Source: an uncultured Bacillota bacterium (GTDB taxonomy: Bacteria > Bacillota_I > Bacilli_A > RF39 > UBA660). From it: 15,991 nucleotides of DNA. The stretch spans positions 1-15,991 of the forward strand of contig CANDCB010000001.1 in the NCBI GenBank assembly GCA_947383065.1. The letters run 5' to 3'. The position numbers were made by a program, and so were the translations under genes. The notes beneath the pieces are model-generated. The model was not told where the DNA came from and searched no databases. It saw only the letters and a program-made list of their open reading frames with translations. Below, piece after piece: positions 13,114 through 15,991 of this stretch; within the stretch, counting starts at the first letter, position 1, and every line of letters starts with the position of its first letter.

Positions 13114-13812
13114 TGGGTACTTAATTATTTTTTCATATCTTCTTGGATACTCTTGAGGTGTCTTTTTTTCTTTTAAAATGGTAATTAGATTTCGACCACT
13201 TTCTTCATTAGGTAAATTAAAATTAATTATTTTTGTTATATTTCCGCCTAGTATTTTTATAGCATTTTTAGCAGTTTCGACTTCTTTTTGATCTGAACCT
13301 TTCATGGCAATAAAGAATCCGTTTAATTTAGTTAATGGTAAACAAAGCTCTGATAGTACACACATATTACTAACTGCTCGAGCAGTTACAATATCAAATT
13401 CTTCGCGATGTTTTTGACAAAATTCTTCTGCACGACCATGAAAAAAGTTTATATTATTAATACCTAGTTTGGAAGCTAATTCTTTTAAGAATGTTATTTT
13501 TTTGTTATTAGAGTCTAGTAATGTAACTTCTAAAGAAGGATAAACTATTTTTAAAACCATGCCAGGAAATCCAGCTCCAGTGCCTATATCAAGAAGATTT
13601 TTGTAATTTGTTAAATCTATTGCTTTTGTCAGAGTAAGAGAATCATAAAAGTGTTTTAAGTAAATCATCTCTTTATCTTTTATTGATGTTAAGTTAGTAT
13701 GAGAGTTGTATTCAATAAGAAAATTACAATATTGTTCTAATTGTTCTAATTGTTTATTAGTTAATTTAATTCCTAATAATTCTAATTGTTTAATAAATTC
13801 TTCTTTATTCAT
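13105..13812 (-). CDS. rsmG: 16S rRNA (guanine-N7) methyltransferase RsmG (GidB)
   Basis: RsmG methylates N7 of a guanine in the 530 loop of 16S rRNA (G527 in E. coli numbering) with SAM; loss gives low-level streptomycin resistance in several species. With the start at ATG 13810-13812 the product has 235 residues and begins MNKEEFIKQLELLGI, like Bacillus GidB (MNIEEF); the ATG three codons upstream has its Shine-Dalgarno only two bases away. Motifs are NLTSI (40-44), YLKHFYDSL, the SAM loop LLDIGTGAGFPGMVLK (73-88), LLDSNNKK, VTARAV and the C-terminal YPRR. It overlaps the mnmG stop by eight bases (ATGAATAA), so the two are translationally coupled. The last codons double as the noc -35. Confidence 0.95.
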   Translation of the reverse strand: MNKEEFIKQLELLGIKLTNKQLEQLEQYCNFLIEYNSHTNLTSIKDKEMIYLKHFYDSLTLTKAIDLTNYKNLLDIGTGAGFPGMVLKIVYPSLEVTLLDSNNKKITFLKELASKLGINNINFFHGRAEEFCQKHREEFDIVTARAVSNMCVLSELCLPLTKLNGFFIAMKGSDQKEVETAKNAIKILGGNITKIINFNLPNEESGRNLITILKEKKTPQEYPRRYEKIIKYPLK

Positions 13813-15673
13813 TTTTACCATATTCCTTTTTTAGATAGACTGAAAGTATAGAAATATCAGAAGGATTAACACCACTAATACGAATAGCTTGAGCGATTGT
13901 AATTGGACGAACTTCTTTTAATTTTTGTTTAGCTTCAGAAGCAATATTTTTTATCTTATCATAATCAATGTCATTTGGAATTTGTTTTTTTTCTAATTTT
14001 ATCAATTTTTCGGCTTCTTTATAAGATTTTGCTATGTAACCTTCATATTTTAAATTAACACTTACTTGCTCTTGTATTTCCTTTTTAAATGGTATTTCTA
14101 CTAAAGAGTTTAGAAATTCCATATTTATTTCTGGTCTTTTTATTAATTGTTCTAAAGTTAATGTTGTACTTGGGATTTGATAATTTTTTTGATTAAATTT
14201 TTCTTTTATTTCTTTAGTTATTTTAATTTTAGTCTCATTCATAAATGTTGTTAAAGATTTAATTTCTTCTTCTTTTTTATTTAATTTTTCTAGTTGTTCT
14301 TCAGATATTAAACCAACTTTATAACCTAAACGACGAACTCTTAAGTCAGCATTATCGCTTCTTAAAAGCAATCTAAATTCAGCACGGCTAGTTAAAAGGC
14401 GATAGGGATCTTTAATTCCTTTTGTTATTAAGTCATCTATTAAAACGCCAATGTAGGCTTCAGAGCGTTTTAAAATTAATGGTTCTTTATTTTCTAGTTT
14501 AAGAGAAGCATTTATTCCGGCCATTAAGCCTTGACAAGCTGCTTCTTCATACCCGCTAGTACCATTAATTTGACCAGCAGTATATAAATTTTGCAATATT
14601 TTGGTTTCTAAACTTGCATGAAGTTGAGTAGGGTAGATAGCGTCATATTCTATAGCATAACCGTATTTTAAAATTTTAGCGTTTTCTAGACCTCTTAAGC
14701 TATGGACCATTTGTTCTTGAATCTCTGGGGGCATAGAAGTAGAAAATCCTTGCAAATAAATATCATCATAGAATTTACTTTCGGGTTCTAAAAATAATTG
14801 ATGTTTTTCTTTATCCGCAAACCTCGTTACTTTATCTTCAATTGATGGACAGTAACGAGGTCCAATGCCTTCTATATCATCTAAGGCTCCATACATACTA
14901 GATTTATTTAAATTATCTCTTATTATTTGATGAGTCAATTCATTAGTATATGTTAAATAACAAGGTTCTTGATCTTCTATTTTATAACATGGTTCTAAGT
15001 CAAAACTAAACGTGTGGTATGTGTTATCACCCGGTTCTAGTTTCGTTTTAGAAAAGTCAATTGTTTTACGATCAATTCTCTGAGGGGTTCCTGTTTTTAA
15101 TCTAATAATTTTAAAGCCATATTCTTTTAATTTATCACTTAAAAAGTTTGATGGTTTTTCCCCATGTGGACCTTTTCTTGTTCTTGTATTTCCTACAAGA
15201 ATATCTGATTTTAGATATGTACCTGTCGTTAATATTACTATTTTAGAAGATAAATTTGTTCCATCTTCTAACACTACACCTTTAACTTGGTTGTTATCAA
15301 CAATTAAATCTTCAACCATTGCTTCTTTGACTTTTAAATTATCAAGAGAAGTTAAATATTTAAGCATACATTTAGGATAAGCAATTTTATCACCTTGGGC
15401 TCTTAGAGATTGGACAGCAGGACCTTTAGCACTATTTAACATTTTAATTTGTAAGTGTGTTTTATCAGCTACTTTGCCCATTAGACCACCTAAAGCGTCA
15501 ATTTCTCTAACTACTATTCCTTTTGAACTCCCGCCAATATGTGGGTTACATGGCATGTCGGCTATGTTTTTTATATTTCCTGTTATAAGTAAGGTTTCAT
15601 GTCCTTTTTTGGCACAAGCATGAGCTGCTTCACATCCTGCATGACCACCGCCTACAACTATTACATCAATCAT
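13805..15673 (-). CDS. mnmG: tRNA uridine 5-carboxymethylaminomethyl modification enzyme MnmG (GidA)
   Basis: MnmG, an FAD enzyme, works with MnmE to make (carboxymethyl)aminomethyl-U34 in tRNAs reading NNA/NNG codons, using methylene-tetrahydrofolate and NADH. The 622 residues start with the Rossmann motif VVGGGHAGCEAA (7-16 region), followed by MPCNPHIGGSSKGIVVREID (40-59), THLQIKMLNSAKGPAVQSLR, KTGTPQRID, GLMAGINA and, near the end, TIAQAIRISGVNPSDISIL, all hallmark segments; the length is normal. The active-site region PCNPHIGGSSKG has His-Ile and Ser-Ser where B. subtilis has Ser-Val and Pro-Ala, a mild variation. The Shine-Dalgarno AGAAGGTG precedes the ATG. The gene follows mnmE by 19 bases and overlaps rsmG. 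Confidence 0.97.
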   Translation of the reverse strand: MIDVIVVGGGHAGCEAAHACAKKGHETLLITGNIKNIADMPCNPHIGGSSKGIVVREIDALGGLMGKVADKTHLQIKMLNSAKGPAVQSLRAQGDKIAYPKCMLKYLTSLDNLKVKEAMVEDLIVDNNQVKGVVLEDGTNLSSKIVILTTGTYLKSDILVGNTRTRKGPHGEKPSNFLSDKLKEYGFKIIRLKTGTPQRIDRKTIDFSKTKLEPGDNTYHTFSFDLEPCYKIEDQEPCYLTYTNELTHQIIRDNLNKSSMYGALDDIEGIGPRYCPSIEDKVTRFADKEKHQLFLEPESKFYDDIYLQGFSTSMPPEIQEQMVHSLRGLENAKILKYGYAIEYDAIYPTQLHASLETKILQNLYTAGQINGTSGYEEAACQGLMAGINASLKLENKEPLILKRSEAYIGVLIDDLITKGIKDPYRLLTSRAEFRLLLRSDNADLRVRRLGYKVGLISEEQLEKLNKKEEEIKSLTTFMNETKIKITKEIKEKFNQKNYQIPSTTLTLEQLIKRPEINMEFLNSLVEIPFKKEIQEQVSVNLKYEGYIAKSYKEAEKLIKLEKKQIPNDIDYDKIKNIASEAKQKLKEVRPITIAQAIRISGVNPSDISILSVYLKKEYGKNE

Positions 15674-15692
15674 AAGTTATCAACACCTTCTT

Positions 15693-15991
15693 TTATTTCC
15701 CAAGACAAAAACGACTAAACATTTCATCTAATAATTCTTCTTCGTATGTAGTTCCATTAATTTTACCAAGTTTTTCCCATATATCTTTTATATCTAATTC
15801 AATCATATCAATTGGTTGATTATTTAAAATTCCTAATTCAACTTCTTCTATTGATTTTAAACAAGACTCTAAGATACTTATGCTACGAGCATTACTTAAA
15901 TATGTTGGATCTGTGGTTTCAATTTGGGAAATATTAAATATTTCAATTATTTTATTTTTTAATTCTGTAATTCCTAAATTATTTTTTATAC
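15693..15991 (-). CDS. mnmE: tRNA modification GTPase MnmE (TrmE), C-terminal part only
   Basis: The visible 98 codons encode the end of the MnmE helical domain; the rest lies beyond the right edge. The fragment contains SNARSISILESCLKSIEE, then DMIELDIKDIWEKLGKINGT, and ends EELLDEMFSRFCLGK. That is the family's characteristic end (LLDxIFSxFCIGK), with the conserved Cys of the C-x-G-K motif that is essential for the modification; here the third residue from the end is Gly after Leu instead of Ile. MnmE and MnmG act as a complex, and the genes are 19 bases apart in one unit. Confidence 0.93.
   Translation of the reverse strand, partial: IKNNLGITELKNKIIEIFNISQIETTDPTYLSNARSISILESCLKSIEEVELGILNNQPIDMIELDIKDIWEKLGKINGTTYEEELLDEMFSRFCLGK

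Overview
The window is AT-rich (roughly 30% GC by eye) and carries densely packed housekeeping genes. Every recognisable gene ends in TAA and Trp is encoded by TGG, so the standard bacterial code applies. The combination of an RNA polymerase delta subunit (rpoE), a Noc-type ParB paralogue, YwiB next to argS, and the sporulation signalling gene spoIIR points to a low-GC Firmicute on the Bacilli side (Bacilli/Erysipelotrichia-like). This placement is inferred from gene content, not from a search.

All genes but one lie on the minus strand. Read in that direction, from the right edge: the 3' end of mnmE, then mnmG, rsmG and noc (tRNA-wobble modification, 16S rRNA methylation and nucleoid occlusion; a cluster usually near oriC) ending in a strong terminator at 11551-11581. 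Convergent to it is the only plus-strand gene, a class A penicillin-binding protein at 9519-11480. Divergent from that are ywiB-argS, rpoE (own promoter and terminator), prfA-prmC-spoIIR, murA (own promoter and terminator), a 679-base stretch without a recognisable gene, a small membrane protein, rpmE, and finally an ATP-grasp gene joined directly to the 5' part of rpiB. The order rpiB / rpmE / prfA-prmC-spoIIR / rpoE / argS-ywiB / class A PBP is a compact version of a region known from Bacillus subtilis.

The part that conventional genes do not explain is 2293-2971. It contains a near-consensus promoter (TTGACA, 17 bases, TAAAAT) reading leftward, then about 450 bases that are richer in GC than the other intergenic gaps, contain inverted and direct repeats, and hold one 52-codon ORF with a good Shine-Dalgarno but base usage unlike the neighbouring genes. 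It is best regarded as an unidentified structured RNA and/or small-protein locus. Other points of interest are a Noc protein with a disordered linker of about 230 residues and no N-terminal membrane helix, a hairpin over the rpmE leader, a hairpin over the spoIIR ribosome-binding site, and an inverted repeat between the divergent ywiB and PBP genes.
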